DNA from: Arthrobacter sp. ERGS1:01
GTDB taxonomy: Bacteria; Actinomycetota; Actinomycetes; Actinomycetales; Micrococcaceae
DNA: 64,000 bases
Direction: 5' to 3'
Assembly (NCBI RefSeq): GCF_001281315.1
Contig: NZ_CP012477.1
Coordinates: forward strand, 1-64,000
Part shown: in pieces, positions 1 to 17,600 of the stretch
How the letters are laid out: each line of letters starts with the position of its first letter
How positions within the stretch are numbered: position 1 is the first letter of the stretch
The notes under the pieces: generated by a model
The model's database searches: none
What the model saw: only the letters and a program-made list of their open reading frames with translations
What the model was told of the DNA's origin: nothing
Position numbers and translations under genes: made by a program

Positions 1-513
1 CCAAACACCACGACGGAGACCGCATGGTTTCGTGTTGGTGTGTGAGGAGTAAAGACCTGCTGCGAGAACGTTTGTTTCTCGGTGGTTGCTCAAGGGTGGA
101 ATATCAATAAAACAGCCGATGATCGGCATCTGGCAGCCTGGTTCCAGTACAACACTTCCTTGTGGGTGTGCGGAAAGAACCGTGATGGGTTGAAAGATGT
201 GTGGTTGTTAAGCGTTTGGCACACTGTTGGGTCCTGAAACAACAACGAAAGTTGTTTGTTTCTGGTTTCCACACACACGACCGTCACGGGAAGGACAGGC
301 ACTTTGGTGCGGGTTCGACGTGGTTGGGGAGTGTGTGTTGGGGTTGTTGTTTGAGAACTACATAGTGAACGCGAGCATCTTATAGAAGGAAGCAATTTCT
401 TTGAGATATATGAACCTGGATCTGATGCTGTTGACACCCTTTTGGGGTGTTGGTGGTGTTGATTTTCATGGTTCTCTCGATATAAGTTTTAGTGTGTTTT
501 GACTATTTTGTGT
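1..513 (+). other. 16S-23S internal transcribed spacer of rrn operon 1 (5' end missing)
   Basis: This is the same spacer as 7839-8358 of the second operon, entering nine bases after the 16S 3' end. It has no tRNA gene. It carries a boxA-type element at 345-359. Compared with the second copy it is shorter by seven bases, nearly all in G, C or T runs, which points to sequence error rather than real divergence. Confidence 0.9.
345..359 (+). promoter_or_regulatory. boxA antitermination element in spacer 1
   Basis: TGTTGTTTGAGAACT matches the actinobacterial rRNA boxA bound by NusB/S10, which keeps RNA polymerase termination-resistant through the 23S gene. The same element is repeated at 8189-8203 and in the 16S leader at 6114-6129. 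Confidence 0.7.
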
Positions 514-3654
<3,141 letters not shown>

Positions 3655-3978
3655 ACTACACACAAGTATCACCACCACGGAGTGCGAATAAACCTTCAAA
3701 AGCTATTCACACCCCAGGTACCGATACAACACACTGCTCACGTTCACTATGTGGTTCCCAACCAACAAACCCACCCCCGAACCTAACGGGGGCCGGCACG
3801 TTCGGTACACACGGGAAACCAAACACCACCAGGATCAAACCCGGTAGTGACCAAACCCACCCCGGTGGGCACGGCACCACCAGCAACGATCCTGTAAACT
3901 AAATATTGTTGTTCCAACAAGAACACCCAACAAGCCACCCACCCGAATACCAGCAATGGAACCGGGATTGGGGAACGA
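3655..3978 (+). other. 23S-5S spacer, operon 1
   Basis: This transcribed spacer contains no gene. It is rich in C and A and poor in G. It matches the second operon (11504-11828) except for a block of about 25 bases at about 3785-3811, which differs by many substitutions. That block is the only substantial true sequence difference between the two operons here. Confidence 0.85.
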
Positions 3979-4097
3979 GTTACGGTGGTCATAGCGTGGG
4001 GGAAACGCCCGGTCCCATTCCGAACCCGGAAGCTAAGACCCACAGCGCCGATGGTACTGCATTCGTGAGGATGTGGGAGAGTAGGACACCGCCGGAC
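3979..4097 (+). rRNA. rrf: 5S ribosomal RNA, operon 1
   Basis: The gene opens with GTTACGGTGGTCATAGCG and contains the conserved CCCGGTCCCATTCCGAAC and GAAGCTAAG motifs. At 119 bases it has the normal 5S length. It is identical to the copy at 11829-11947. Confidence 0.96.
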
Positions 4098-4114
4098 AAC
4101 ACCAAAAAGGGTAG

Positions 4115-4143
4115 AGGCCCCGCACACACACCGTGCGGGGCCT
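4115..4143 (+). terminator. rRNA operon 1 terminator
   Basis: An 11-bp perfect stem (AGGCCCCGCAC / GTGCGGGGCCT) with a 7-base loop lies 17 bases after the 5S gene. The same hairpin follows the second 5S gene. No long T run follows it, as is common in high-G+C actinobacteria. Confidence 0.85.
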
Positions 4144-4167
4144 CCCCACCTTTAACAACCAAAACAC

Positions 4168-4456
4168 CAGGCCCCCACAACAAACACACCACACCACCAA
4201 AACCCAGGCCCCCACACACGGGGCCGCTCCTGTTTAACAGCACCACCATCACCAGGCCCCCACAACAAACACACCACACCACCAAAACCCAGGCCCCACA
4301 CACGGGGCCGCTCCTGTTTAACAGCACCACCATCACCAGGCCCCCACAACAAACACACCACACCACCAAAACCCAGGCCCCCACACACGGGGCCGCTCCT
4401 GTTTAACAGCACCACCATCACCAGGCCCCCACACGAGGGGCCGCTCCTGTTTAACA
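4168..4456 (+). repeat. Tandem array of ~85-bp units, each with a GGCCCC/GGGGCC hairpin
   Basis: Three full units begin at 4168, 4253 and 4337 (spacing 85, 84 and 85 bases). A shortened fourth unit begins at 4422. Each unit has a C/A-rich, G-poor half followed by a hairpin with GGCCCC and GGGGCC arms and then GCTCCTGTTTAA. Beyond the second operon only one such hairpin is present (12020-12036). The array probably acts as serial back-up terminators behind the rRNA operon. The C-rich, G-poor stretches would also suit Rho loading. The function is inferred. Confidence 0.75.
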
Positions 4457-6000
4457 CCCGACACAAGGCCCCGGGAGCAGGGTCCTCGATCCGACCGGCC
4501 GGCGTGGTGAAGAACACCACCGCGTTCCACCAGGCATGGTTGCCCCACGCACGGGCGCCCAGGCCAGGCGAGGAAGGGCAGGGTTTGTCCTGATAGGGAT
4601 GACGGCACCATCACGGGCCGGCGGACTGGCTGGCTGGTGGGTGCGGGACTCGTGCCGATGCGGCCATGACGACCGAGGCTAGTGGGTGGCAGCCCAACCG
4701 GGTCAGCGCTGCCCAGCAGCAGCGGCGCACGGCAGCAGTGCTGCAGGGCGGCTGCGTCGCAGGGTGCCGGTGCGGTGGTAGTGGGTCGCCAACCACCACG
4801 ACCTCGAGCCGGCGCACGATCGCTGGCATCACCGGACCGGGGTATGAACCAGCCCCGCAACCATCTGTGAGCTGGCCCCACCCCATCACGACACCACCCC
4901 ATCACGACGCAACGCCTTCAACACGGGACGGCATCAAGATTCCGGGAGACCAGAACGCCGCGAGATCAGGACACCAGGCGACGATGGCCCCACCGCGGCC
5001 ATTACTGTTCAACGACCAGGCACAGACCCCCGGCCCAGGAACGGGTCCAGGCGCAGGTCTGGTTGCCCCCTGGGCCGGGAAAGAGGCACGGAGGGCGTCG
5101 TGGAGGGGGTTTGGTGGTGCCGGCCACGGACCTCTTTCGTGCTCCAGGTCCGGGGTGGAGCTCGTCGGCGCGGGTGATGGCCTGTGAGTGTGGATCTGGT
5201 TGTGGTGGGTGTGCCGATGGCGGCACGGAGTCTTGGATGGCCTCTATGCCCCGGTCAAGGGGCGGACACCCAGTTTTGGTCGTACACCAACACCGGCACC
5301 GGCACCGGCAGCAGTATCAGTACCGGCGCCTGCGTGGGGACCGTCGGGATCCTGGTGCCGCGGTGATGGTGGCCGGCGGTCGTCCGGGGCACCGGTGGCG
5401 AACCCGTGGAGTAGGCCGGTCACGAGGTGACGGTGCGTGGTTCATCGCCGGCGGTGCCGAAGAAGACGCGGCGCCGGAAAAGACGCGGTATCACCTCGAG
5501 CAGCTGCCGCCGGCTGCTTTGACGCGTGCGATAGGGCTGCCGGCCCACGGGTGGGCACGGCTCGGGCGAGTACGTCGACAACGCCTGTGACGGGAGGAGC
5601 ATTTGATCGCTGTGGTGAGTAGTGGTGTGGGGCTTCTTGGAGTACCGGCGCCGAGTGTCAGTGCCCTGCCCTGCGCTGGGGGTTCTGGGGGTGCCTGTGC
5701 CGAGAGGCAGTGCACCGCGTGGGTGGTCGATGGCCAGCGCGGAGGGCTTGCTGATGGCCGGTGCTGGCTGGGGGTGGCTGGGTTGTTTCGCCCCGGGGTT
5801 GGGGTGCCGGGACGGGAGGGGTGGGGTGTGGGTTGTGGCTTGTGGTGGGGTGCGGGTTTTTGTGCGTGGGGTGGTGGATTTGCGTGTTGGTGGAAAGGTG
5901 TGTATTGTTTTTCGAGTTGCCCCGGTGTTCGGGGGGACGGAATTCCTGTTTATGAAGGCCGGTTTTGCCGGTTCTTTTGGCGTGTTGTGGGTGGTTGGTT
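4457..6000. other. Intergenic region between the two rRNA operons, no gene supported
   Basis: I see no protein or RNA gene here. The open frames lack ribosome binding sites and recognisable domains and overlap each other in several frames. The first kilobase is G+C-rich with short runs such as a triple CACCGG near 5291-5308. From about 5810 to 5900 the plus strand becomes strikingly G/T-rich. Confidence 0.6.
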
Positions 6001-6015
6001 CACTGTTTGGTGGAT

Positions 6016-6044
6016 TTGCTTTCCGGGATATGTTCGGGTAAGCT
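6016..6044 (+). promoter_or_regulatory. Candidate rRNA promoter P1 of operon 2
   Basis: A -35 candidate TTGCTT (6016-6021) is separated by 17 bases from a -10 candidate TAAGCT (6039-6044). It is followed by TTGAAAAGTTGCCTCGG, which I recognise from the start-site region of other actinobacterial rRNA operons. It lies about 250 bases upstream of the 16S gene and upstream of boxA. The assignment rests on spacing and context; each hexamer matches consensus at only three positions. Confidence 0.5.
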
Positions 6045-6113
6045 TGAAAAGTTGCCTCGGCACTGATCGTCGTGAACAAACTGGTTTTGTTTGGGTGTGT
6101 TGGCTGGGTGTGG

Positions 6114-6129
6114 TTGTTGTTTGAGAACT
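6114..6129 (+). promoter_or_regulatory. boxA antitermination element in the 16S leader
   Basis: TTGTTGTTTGAGAACT, followed by CAATAGTG, is the actinobacterial leader boxA. It sits about 165 bases before the 16S gene and matches the spacer elements at 345-359 and 8189-8203. Confidence 0.75.
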
Positions 6130-6293
6130 CAATAGTGTGCCAAGTTTTATTGATACCAATTTATTGTATTGAATTGGTTATTTGGTTGGTTGTTGCCGCC
6201 CCTGTGGTGATGACTGGCCGTTTAGCTGGTTTCGAATTTAGTGCATGACTTCATCATCTTTTTCCGGTGTGTTGTTGTGTGTCTGTTTAGTTA

Positions 6294-11503
<5,210 letters not shown>

Positions 11504-11828
11504 ACTACACACAAGTATCACCACCACGGAGTGCGAATAAACCTTCAAAAGCTATTCACACCCCAGGTACCGATACAACACACTGCTCACGTTCACTATG
11601 TGGTTCCCAACCAACAAACCCACCCCCGAACCAAACGGGGACCGGTTATCTACGGTTGACACGGGAAACCAAACACCACCAGGATCAAACCCGGTAGTGA
11701 CCAAACCCACCCCGGTGGGCACGGCACCACCAGCAACGATCCTGTAAACTAAATATTGTTGTTCCAACAAGAACACCCAACAAGCCACCCACCCGAATAC
11801 CAGCAATGGAACCGGGATTGGGGAACGA
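11504..11828 (+). other. 23S-5S spacer, operon 2
   Basis: This C/A-rich spacer contains no gene. It is one base longer than its partner and differs from it mainly in the block at about 11634-11660. Confidence 0.85.
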
Positions 11829-11947
11829 GTTACGGTGGTCATAGCGTGGGGGAAACGCCCGGTCCCATTCCGAACCCGGAAGCTAAGACCCACAGCGCCG
11901 ATGGTACTGCATTCGTGAGGATGTGGGAGAGTAGGACACCGCCGGAC
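11829..11947 (+). rRNA. rrf: 5S ribosomal RNA, operon 2
   Basis: The gene is identical to the operon 1 5S gene over 119 bases and has the same flanks up to the terminator. Confidence 0.96.
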
Positions 11948-11964
11948 AACACCAAAAAGGGTAG

Positions 11965-11993
11965 AGGCCCCGCACACACACCGTGCGGGGCCT
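11965..11993 (+). terminator. rRNA operon 2 terminator
   Basis: This is the same 11-bp stem and 7-base loop as at 4115-4143. Confidence 0.85.
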
Positions 11994-12019
11994 CCCCACC
12001 TTTAACAACCAAAACACCA

Positions 12020-12036
12020 GGCCCCCACACGGGGCC
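12020..12036 (+). terminator. Secondary terminator-like hairpin after operon 2
   Basis: GGCCCC and GGGGCC arms enclose a 5-base loop. This is the single-copy equivalent of the array behind operon 1. It ends nine bases before the stop codon of the convergent lysR gene. Confidence 0.5.
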
Positions 12037-12044
12037 ACAGCTAT

Positions 12045-12902
12045 TTAAGGAGCGGTACAGGCCAGCGCCGCCGCAATCACCGGGTCACGGCCACGATCGG
12101 TCCGGTACGCCACATACTCAGTCATGGGGGCAATGTCCTCAACCAGGTCAAGCAACAGGAGCCGGGGATCGTGGCTGAATTCACCGTCGCCGATGAGGCC
12201 TATCCCCAAGCCGGCAAGGACTGCCGCCTGAACGGCTTCACGCCCGTCCGTCTCCGTGATGTCGCCGGGCGCCACTCCCCAGTCAGCCAGAGCCGCCTGT
12301 GTGACGCTGCGGGTGACGGACCCCGGCTCGCGCATGATCAGGGATTGTCCGTTGAGGGCCTTGATGGAGACTTGCTTGGCACCTGCCAGTAGAGAATCGT
12401 GGCGGACCAGGGCCACGAGGTCCTGGGTGCCCAACACCGCCGTCGTCAGTAGGGGGTGTGGGGAGGCGTCTGCCACAATGCCAATGTCAGCGGATCCGTT
12501 GGCCACCGCCTTCTTGATGCTTGCCGAGTTGCCGCTGATCAGCTCGACCTTGATCCCGGGGTGGCGGCTCCTGAGCCGGGAGAGAATGGGCACTGCGTGG
12601 ATGGGGGCGTCCGTGCCGAAGCGAAGCCGGCCGCTCAGTGTGCCGAGGCGTGCCGAAAGCAGGCTCTCGGCTTCAAGTTCGGCGGCGAACAGCCTGGTGG
12701 TGACGGCCAGGAGGGCTTCGCCGGTACTCGTCAATTCCATGGAACGCCCGGCACGGCGCAAGAGGAGCTGCGAATATTTGCCCTCAAGCAACCTCACTTG
12801 TTCCGACAAGGTGGGCTGGCTGACGCCGGCGGCCGTGGCGGCTGCGGTGTAGCTGCCGTAACTGGCCACCAGATGGAAGGCCCTCAGGTGCGTCAGATTC
12901 AT
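12045..12902 (-). CDS. LysR-family regulator, aminoethylphosphonate-associated type
   Basis: This 285-residue transcription factor has an N-terminal winged helix-turn-helix (residues 1-60, with AAATAAGVSQPTLSEQVRLL) and a C-terminal substrate-binding domain (about 90-285). Two stretches, HPGIKVELISGNSASI and SLIMREPGSVTRS, resemble the LysR group tied to aminoethylphosphonate catabolism. The neighbours, a phosphatase-fold enzyme and an EamA permease transcribed divergently 77 bases away, fit that group. It probably controls those two genes in response to a phosphonate or related compound. The LysR family call is certain; the effector is inferred from context. Its stop lies close behind the rRNA terminators. 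Confidence 0.85.
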   Translation of the reverse strand: MNLTHLRAFHLVASYGSYTAAATAAGVSQPTLSEQVRLLEGKYSQLLLRRAGRSMELTSTGEALLAVTTRLFAAELEAESLLSARLGTLSGRLRFGTDAPIHAVPILSRLRSRHPGIKVELISGNSASIKKAVANGSADIGIVADASPHPLLTTAVLGTQDLVALVRHDSLLAGAKQVSIKALNGQSLIMREPGSVTRSVTQAALADWGVAPGDITETDGREAVQAAVLAGLGIGLIGDGEFSHDPRLLLLDLVEDIAPMTEYVAYRTDRGRDPVIAAALACTAP

Positions 12903-12920
12903 AGTTGCTGCCTATTGTTC

Positions 12921-12948
12921 CTATAGGGATGGCGGGAATTCTCTATAG
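12921..12948. promoter_or_regulatory. Candidate LysR operator in the divergent promoter region
   Basis: The palindrome CTATAG occurs twice (12921-12926 and 12943-12948), 22 bases apart, or about two helical turns. It lies in the 77-base gap between the divergent regulator and hydrolase genes. Paired sites of this kind in a divergent gap are typical of LysR control. Confidence 0.4.
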
Positions 12949-12979
12949 ATGATGTCAGATCTTCTGTAGCGTCGTACAT

Positions 12980-13831
12980 ATGAACAGCACTTTAACTCCG
13001 CGTAAACGCCACGTGTTGGTCGTGGGCATGGACGGCATCCGCCACGATTCCCTCCTCGACGCGCAGACTCCCGTCCTTGATGCGTTGGCCCGGGACGGCG
13101 TCCTGCTGCCTGTGCGCGTCCACGAGAAGAATTACACCGTCTCTGGACCCGTATGGTCCACCGTCGCTACCGGTGTGTACATGGACCGCCACGGAGTGGT
13201 GGGGAACTCGGTGCACCCGCCGGAGATGGCGGCCTTCCCGGACTTCACGGCGCGCGTGCGTGCACATGATCCCCACGCGGAGACCATGATTGCGGCCAGC
13301 TGGCACCCCTTGGCCGCAGCAGTTGAATGCGGGCCTATATTCTCCTCCCGGGGCTGGGTCAATGAGGTGGACCCGGAACGCGAAAACAACAGGGAGAGCT
13401 GGCTGCGGGCCGACGACGAGGTTGCCGACTACGCAGCGGGACGTTTGGGCGCCGAGGACCTTGCCGTCAGCTTCGTCTACTTTGGCGAAGGCGACGTTGA
13501 AGCACACAACCACGGCACCGGGCCCGGCTACACTGCCTGCATCGAACGCTGCGACGCGCGCCTCGGCAGGCTTGTGGAGGCCATCGCGGGCCGCCCCGGC
13601 CGTGCGGACGAGGACTGGAGCGTCATCGTGGTCACCGACCACGGCCATCTGGACCAAGGCGGACACGGCGGCGAAAGCGATGAGGAGCGCACAGCCTGGA
13701 TGGTGGCATCCGGCGCGGGGATGCCCGACGGCATCACAGCCCTTGACCACGCCGACATTGCCGCCCAGGTCCTAGCCACCTTTGGGGTGCCGGATGCGAA
13801 CCTCGACGGCGTGCCTTTCGGCCGGCGCTAA
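12980..13831 (+). CDS. Alkaline phosphatase superfamily hydrolase (phosphodiesterase / phosphonoacetate hydrolase type)
   Basis: This 283-residue metal-dependent hydrolase has the features of the nucleotide pyrophosphatase/phosphonoacetate hydrolase fold. They are an N-terminal metal aspartate in VVGMDGIRHD, a nucleophile region YTVSGPVWSTVATG (Thr53 or Ser55), a second metal pair in GEGDVEAHNHG, and the DHGH motif in VVTDHGHLDQGGHG. At 283 residues it is much shorter than typical PhnA (about 400) and lacks room for the cap insert. No signal peptide is seen, so it should be cytoplasmic. It abuts the EamA gene (stop and next ATG touch) and lies opposite a phosphonate-type LysR regulator. Hydrolysis of a phosphonate or phosphoester is likely; the exact substrate is unknown. 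Confidence 0.8.
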   Translation: MNSTLTPRKRHVLVVGMDGIRHDSLLDAQTPVLDALARDGVLLPVRVHEKNYTVSGPVWSTVATGVYMDRHGVVGNSVHPPEMAAFPDFTARVRAHDPHAETMIAASWHPLAAAVECGPIFSSRGWVNEVDPERENNRESWLRADDEVADYAAGRLGAEDLAVSFVYFGEGDVEAHNHGTGPGYTACIERCDARLGRLVEAIAGRPGRADEDWSVIVVTDHGHLDQGGHGGESDEERTAWMVASGAGMPDGITALDHADIAAQVLATFGVPDANLDGVPFGRR

Positions 13832-14671
13832 ATGTCGCCAACGGTCGCCGGGCTGGTTCTTGTCGCAGCCCTGCTCCACAGCAGCTGGAACGCCATCGCC
13901 AAGGCCATCCCCGACAAGCTGGCCTCCTCGACCCTGATAGCGCTGGTCTACCTTGTTGCCGGCGGCATGGGAGTGTTCGTCTTTGGCCTTCCGGCAGCAG
14001 CCGCTTGGCCGTTCATTCTGGTGTCCGCCTGCCTCCAGACGGCGTACCTGATCCTGCTGACCACCTCGTACAAGCACGGCGACTTCAGCCAGGTCTACCC
14101 CCTTGCCCGTGGCCTGGCGGTGCTGCTCGTAGCCATCGTGGCCGTGACCTTCCTGGCGGAGAACTTGAGCGCCGTGCAATTGGTGGGGGTCGTCGTCGTC
14201 GGCGGTTCCTTGCTGGCGCTGGCCCTGATTGGGAAAGGCTCCAGCCGCCTCGGGGTCACGTTTGCGGTCCTGACGGGGGCCTGCATTGCAGCCTATTCGC
14301 TGGTGGACGGGCTGGGGGTGCGTCAATCCGGCAGTCCGTTTGCCTACATTTCCTGGCTTTTCCTGATCCAGGGCGTCATGATTCCCCTGGTGTGTTGGCG
14401 GCTGGCCCCGCGCCGCATGGAATTCGTCGCCGGCGTTCGGGTGCACTGGAAACTGGGAGCGCTGGGCGGGGTGCTGTCCATGCTGGCCTACGGCATTGTG
14501 GTGTGGGCCCAAAACGTGGCACCGCTGGCGCTTGTCTCCGCCCTGCGCGAGTCGTCGGTGCTGCTTGCAGGTGTCATCGGCGCGGTGTTCTTCAGTGAGA
14601 GGTTCTCCAAGACCCGTCTGGCCCTGACGGCGTCGGCCGTTGCCGGCATCGCAGCCCTCCAACTGGGCTGA
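13832..14671 (+). CDS. EamA/DMT-family permease, phosphonate-associated type
   Basis: This 279-residue integral membrane protein has about ten predicted hydrophobic segments arranged as two EamA halves, the drug/metabolite transporter fold. The start (AALLHSSWNAIAKA) and the YKHGDFSQVYPLARG segment resemble the DUF6 membrane protein found beside phosphonate catabolism genes. Its ATG follows the hydrolase stop directly, so the two are co-translated. It may import the hydrolase substrate or export a product; direction and substrate cannot be read from sequence. It ends nine bases from the convergent jetC gene. Confidence 0.85.
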   Translation: MSPTVAGLVLVAALLHSSWNAIAKAIPDKLASSTLIALVYLVAGGMGVFVFGLPAAAAWPFILVSACLQTAYLILLTTSYKHGDFSQVYPLARGLAVLLVAIVAVTFLAENLSAVQLVGVVVVGGSLLALALIGKGSSRLGVTFAVLTGACIAAYSLVDGLGVRQSGSPFAYISWLFLIQGVMIPLVCWRLAPRRMEFVAGVRVHWKLGALGGVLSMLAYGIVVWAQNVAPLALVSALRESSVLLAGVIGAVFFSERFSKTRLALTASAVAGIAALQLG

Positions 14672-14680
14672 GCGGGCCGG

Positions 14681-17600
14681 CTACCGCAGGATGATGTCGG
14701 TGGCCGTGGCGGGTGAGCGGCCCGTGGAGACAAACCCCGACACATTGGCTTGAGGGTGCTTGATGATGTCGGTGACCGAACCGAGGTGTTTGGACAGGTC
14801 CACCTTGTCCTCGGGGGCGGCCAGCAGCAGCTGGAAGCCAAACTCCTGGAGGGCGTTGATGCCGGCGCCGGCGTATTCCGAGTTGGCCTGGATGAACGCC
14901 TCATCGATCATGACGGTGCCATAGGTGCTGTAGCCCTGGGTGTCGATGCCCAGCTGGTAGGCCAAGGCGGCGCCCATGATGAAGGACGTGAACCGCTGGC
15001 CTTCACCACCGGAAAGCGTGCCCGGCTCCAGCCCCAACTCAACCTCGCCGTTGGGACGGTGCTCATTGCAGCTGATGGTCACGTGCTGGCGGACGTCGAG
15101 CACGGTGTCCGCCCAATGCTGCAGGGATGAATCGCTCAGGGCATCCACCAGGCGTTCCAGCTGCTGGTAACTGGCGGCCATCTTCTCCTCGGTGGCCTTC
15201 GCGTACGCGTTGCCCAGGGCCTCCTTCAGCTCCGTGCGGAAGGCGCGGGCCTCCTCCGGAATGGTGGTCTTCACCTCGAGCCGGAGCCGGCTGCCCTTCT
15301 CAAACGGCACGTCCTCCAAGATCTGGTTCAACGGCAGAATGCGTTCCTCGATGGCCCGCCGCTCCTCCTCCAAGAGCTGGAGGAGGTCGGAGAAGCGTTC
15401 GTAGGAACGGTTGTTGAAGTACTCGCGGAACTCGTCCTGGCGCTGCGGCAGGCCGTCGGCGACGATGCGCTCGTATAGCTCCTCGTACTGTTCCACGGCC
15501 TCGGCGCCCGTGCCGAGACTGGAGCTCACGGCGGGTCCAAACTCGCGAGCGAATGCCTTGAACGTGTCGCTGAGAGCCCCTTCGGTACGGAAAACCCGTT
15601 CCTTGATGGTGGTCAGGCGCTCGCCCAGATCCACCGCAGCCCGCCCGAACAGCTGCTCCAATTCCTCCAGGCTGGCCGGCTCGCCGTCCGCCAGGTAAGG
15701 GGCAAACGCGTCCACGGCCCAGTCCGACGGCGGGTTGAGCCGCGCCTGCTCGCCGGTGGCCACAGCGGTTGCCTGGACACCGTGCAGTTCCTTCTCAATG
15801 CCGGCAAGGTCGTTGTGGAGTACGGCCACCCTGCCCACGGCCGCTTCCAGTTCCGCCTTGGCGTCACTGCGGGAAGCGCGGATCTGCGCCAATGAGGCGC
15901 TGCTGTCAATGGTGGCCGCCAAGGTGGCCCGCAGCGTCTCCAATGCGGCCGCCAGCGCCGCGGAGTCCAGTTGTTCAAACGCACGGGTGTCCGCAGCCAC
16001 CCGCTTGAGCGCATCCAGCCGGCCGGTCAGTTCATCCTTGGCCTTGCTACGTTGCTCGGCAAGCGCGGCCGAGCTTTCGTAGGCCGCCGCCAGATCATCG
16101 GCCTGCGCCTGCAACTGGAGGATCTTGTCCACATTGTTGAAGCCCAGCAGGTAGTCTGACGGGCTCACGGACCGGGTGTCGCGTTCAAAGGTCGCGGAGT
16201 TGACCTTGAGGGTTCCGGCACGGGATATGGCACGGTCGTGCTGGTGAAGTTCGGCGTCGTTGTCAACGCACCGGAAGCCGAAGTCTCCGGTGATCTTGGC
16301 ACGCAGCCAGGTGCCGGCGTCGGAGTTCTGGAATTCAAGCTTGGTCACCAGGTGGTCCTCACCCGGCTCGCCCTGCCGCGGCGGGGTGGCGATGTTGATC
16401 CAGCGCAGTTTTCCGTGGCCATCCAGTGCGTTGATGGCGGCAGTGACAGTCTTGATGTCCTCGCCGCGGACCAGCAGCGTGGTGGCCAGGGAGCGCAGCA
16501 CCTTCTCCGCGGCGGGCCGCCACGGCAGGTGGTCGCTGCCAATGTCGACGAGCTCGCCGGCAAATGGCATGTCGGCCGGGTCCAGGCCCGTTTCGGCGCA
16601 AATGGCGCGGCGGGCGGCGGCGCTGCGGCCGTCGATGTTGCTGCCGCGGCGCTCGTAGGAGGCGATCTCGGCCCGGAGTTTCTTCTCCTGCGCCTTCGTG
16701 TTCATGCTGGCCGCGACGGCCTCATACTCGCGGGTGCGCGCCGACTCGGTTTCCTCCTGCTGGCGTGCGACGCCGTCCACGGCGCTTTGCCGGGCGGCGG
16801 ACAGGCCCGCCGGACTCCAGTCGTACGCGAGTCCCGCCGCGTCAAGGTCCCCACGGGCCGCCGCTTCGATGCGCGCCCGCTCCTGGTGTTCCCGCACCGT
16901 GGTGCGGATGTCCTTTTCCAGCCCTTCAATGGCATTGCCGCCATGGTTGGCGTGCTGTTCATCCAGGGCCGCCACGGCATCCGTCAGGGCGTCCTTGGCG
17001 GCGACCGCTGCCTCAATGTCACCGCGCATGGCGGTGCGGCGGTCGCCGAGCGACAGCGACTTTGCGGTCAGCAGCTCGGCCTGGAACTGTTGGCGCAACA
17101 ACGGCAACTGCTTGTTTTTTAGCTCGGTTGTGCGTGAAAGGGATTCCCGGAGCTCCCGCAATTTTCCGTGCAGTTCCGGGACCTGGGTCAGGGCGTCCCG
17201 CTGGCCGCGGGCGTCCTCGAGCTGGCGATAGATCCCGCGCAGGTGGCTGAAGTCCTCCACGGCCGCCTTGGCCGCGGTGATGGTGGCCGGCTTGTCCAGC
17301 ACCTCGTAGCGGAAGAAGCGGTTGACGCCCTTGTCCAGGCCCTTGCCGTTCTGCAGCGTGCGCAACAGGCTGAATGCCTTGTCATTGTCGATGCCCAGCT
17401 TGCGCCGGAACCGTTCGGCAAAGGTCTTGTGCACGTCGAAGGCTTCGGCGGCGGGGAGTGCGGCATGCAGCGACGACGGCGAAAAGCGGCGGCTGCCGTG
17501 GTTTTCCAGGGCGGCCGTGTCCAGGGGCTTGTCCAGGATCAGGTAATGCTTGCCGACCTGCCCCTCCAGACCGTTGGCGGGCAGGTCGAAGAGCGCGGCA

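Noticed and set aside
4168..4456. CRISPR array
   Set aside because: The 85-bp units are contiguous with no unique spacers, and no cas genes are near.
3906..5590. Several overlapping frames of 60-190 codons after the first 5S gene
   Set aside because: They are low-complexity products of the repeat array and G+C-rich spacer, with no ribosome binding sites and no family features.
13772..14662. Minus-strand frame of 296 codons opposite the EamA gene
   Set aside because: It is antisense to a clear membrane protein and its composition is that of a shadow frame.
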